Below, one piece after another: positions 5,641-6,883 of a stretch of DNA of 6,883 nt. Under the pieces are notes generated by a model. That model searched no databases. It was not told the origin of the DNA and worked only from the letters and a program-made list of their open reading frames with translations. The position numbers and the translations under genes are program-made. The DNA is from an uncultured Bacteroidia bacterium (GTDB lineage Bacteria > Bacteroidota > Bacteroidia > Bacteroidales > UBA932), in NCBI GenBank assembly GCA_902767355.1, contig CACXHG010000163.1, positions 1 through 6,883 of the forward strand, read 5' to 3'. Every line of letters starts with the position of its first letter. Within the stretch, counting starts at the first letter, position 1.

Positions 5641-6883
5641 CGAACAGCTTCCTATATCAGATTGCCAAGGCCTATACCGGGCAGCGCGACGTGCCGCTGC
5701 GCCGCTGCCTTTTCGTGTTTCCCAGCCGTCGTTCGGCGCTGTTTTTCCAGAAGTATCTGGGGCAGTGCAGCGAGCGGCCGCTGCTCTCGCCCGACCTGAT
5801 AACAATAAGTGACCTCTTTGCAAAGCTGTCGCCCCTCAAGCGGGCCGACAAGATAGAGCTGCTCTATGTCCTCTGGCAGGAATATGCCAAGGTCTGCTAC
5901 AGACATGACCGCCCCTGCGAGGATTTTGACGACTTTGTGCCGCTGGCCGAGACCCTTGCCGGCGACTTCAACGATATTGACAAATATATGGCGGACCATG
6001 CCCGCCTGCTGGCGAATATCCGCGACCTTCGCGAGCTGGACAGCGGCTATGAGTTTCTGTCGCCGGAGCAGATGGATGCGCTCAGGCGCTTCTGGGGCGT
6101 GATTGTAAGCGGGAAGGACTCCGACCAGAAGAAAAAATTCCTGAGTCTGTGGGCGATTCTGGACGATCTGTATGTGGCCTTCAACGGGGCGCTGAAGGCC
6201 AGGGGCATAGCTTATGAGGGGATGCTGCAGCGGGAAGTTGCAAGCCGTCTGAAGGCGGGCGATACGGCGGCCGCGGCAGAGGCGCTGGGCGGCTACGACC
6301 GCATCGTCGTGGTAGGTCAGAATGCACTGTGCTCCTGCGAGATAGAGCTGTATGACTTCATCCGCCGCGAGTTTGACGGCGACTTTTACTGGGATTTTTA
6401 TGGGGAGTGCCTGCAGGATCCGGCAAACAAGGCCTCCCACTTTATCAAGACTTACATAGGCCGCTATCAGTCTAAATATGAGATAGAGGCGCAGGCCACT
6501 TCCAGGCCGGAGATAAAGGTCATAGCGGCTTCGTCTGCCGTGGCCCAGGCCAAAGCCGCTGCCAGGGAGCTGGCAAGTGCCGGAGAGGATTCCTGCGCAG
6601 TGGTGCTGCCCGACGAAAACCTGCTGATGCCGCTGCTGAATTCCATTCCGGAGAATATCCGGCACATAAATGTGACCATGGGCTACGGGCTGCACAACAG
6701 CTCCACGGCCTCGCTCATGGACATGCTCTCCGCCCTGCAGATGGGCCGTCGCAGCAGCGGTTTTTATCACAAGGATGTGCTCTCGATACTGAATCATCCC
6801 TTTGTGCGTGGGCTCTGCGCGGATGCGGCCGCGCAGATCAAAAAAGACATCGTGGCCGGCAACGAGATTTATGTCCCGGCGGA
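5637..6883 (+). CDS. AddB-like protein, PD-(D/E)XK nuclease family (N-terminal part, runs off the window)
   Basis: The frame is open for 415 codons from ATG 5637 to the right edge with no stop. By recollection it matches the Bacteroidota AddB-like proteins (roughly 900-1000 residues), which pair with a UvrD/RecB-type helicase-nuclease to process double-strand DNA ends for recombination in the cytoplasm. Supporting segments are LRRCLFVFPSRRSALFFQKYL (21-41), DFDDFVPLAETLAGDFNDID (96-115), ALGGYDRIVVVGQNALCSCE (216-235) and VVLPDENLLMPLLNSIPE..INVTMGYGLHNSS (322-356), the last being very typical of AddB/RecB-family helicase folds. No Walker A motif is present in the N-terminal region, so it is probably not an active ATPase. 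The C-terminal nuclease domain and the expected addA-like neighbour would lie to the right, outside the window. A 381-codon minus-strand reading frame over the same bases is a shadow. Confidence 0.8.
   Translation, partial: MTNSFLYQIAKAYTGQRDVPLRRCLFVFPSRRSALFFQKYLGQCSERPLLSPDLITISDLFAKLSPLKRADKIELLYVLWQEYAKVCYRHDRPCEDFDDFVPLAETLAGDFNDIDKYMADHARLLANIRDLRELDSGYEFLSPEQMDALRRFWGVIVSGKDSDQKKKFLSLWAILDDLYVAFNGALKARGIAYEGMLQREVASRLKAGDTAAAAEALGGYDRIVVVGQNALCSCEIELYDFIRREFDGDFYWDFYGECLQDPANKASHFIKTYIGRYQSKYEIEAQATSRPEIKVIAASSAVAQAKAAARELASAGEDSCAVVLPDENLLMPLLNSIPENIRHINVTMGYGLHNSSTASLMDMLSALQMGRRSSGFYHKDVLSILNHPFVRGLCADAAAQIKKDIVAGNEIYVPA

Noticed and set aside
5652..6797. Minus-strand open frame of 381 codons at the right end
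   Set aside because: The plus-strand frame is open throughout, starts with an ATGA overlap and shows AddB-like segments. The minus frame is its shadow, although it is the longest closed frame there.
1..6883. Search for tRNA, rRNA, CRISPR arrays, insertion sequences, phage or defence genes
   Set aside because: Apart from the 67-bp divergent gap and gaps of 2-9 bp, the window is filled with the genes listed. I saw no cloverleaf, regularly spaced repeat, transposase or inverted terminal repeat.

Overview
The window looks like chromosomal housekeeping and envelope DNA from a GC-rich member of the Bacteroidota, probably a gut-type Bacteroidales. Three things point there. One gene is a TonB-receptor-like outer-membrane barrel with an N-terminal carboxypeptidase-regulatory-like domain. 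The only real intergenic gap holds an exact match to the Bacteroidota promoter pattern TTTG-N20-TAnnTTTG. The start codons are preceded by A-rich stretches rather than Shine-Dalgarno sequences. I cannot name a species.

Layout: positions 1-2505 form a tight plus-strand run of four genes. They are the C-terminal two thirds of a ketopantoate reductase (cut by the left edge), an unrecognised 85-residue single-pass membrane or exported protein, a NUDIX hydrolase of the ADP-sugar pyrophosphatase type whose start overlaps the previous stop, and a lipoprotein serine hydrolase of the class C beta-lactamase/PBP fold. Gaps are 9 bp, an overlap and 7 bp, so this is very likely one operon with its promoter outside the window. 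It converges, with only 2 bp between stop codons, on a minus-strand gene (2508-4943) for an 811-residue outer-membrane beta-barrel receptor-like protein.

That receptor gene is divergent from a second plus-strand unit across a 67-bp gap in which the two candidate promoters overlap. The second unit is a PAP2-family membrane phosphatase (5011-5640) followed, with a 4-base ATGA overlap, by the first 415 codons of a large protein that runs off the right edge. That last gene is easy to miss because its stop is outside the window. Its N-terminal part resembles the AddB-like (PD-(D/E)XK nuclease family) partner of a RecB/AddA-type helicase in Bacteroidota.

Almost every base is coding. I found no RNA genes, insertion sequences, CRISPR arrays or phage genes, and no convincing new system. 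The most interesting points are the overlapping divergent promoters, the zero-gap convergent junction with a hairpin inside coding sequence, the unknown 85-residue protein, and the coupling of a lipid phosphatase to a DNA-repair gene.
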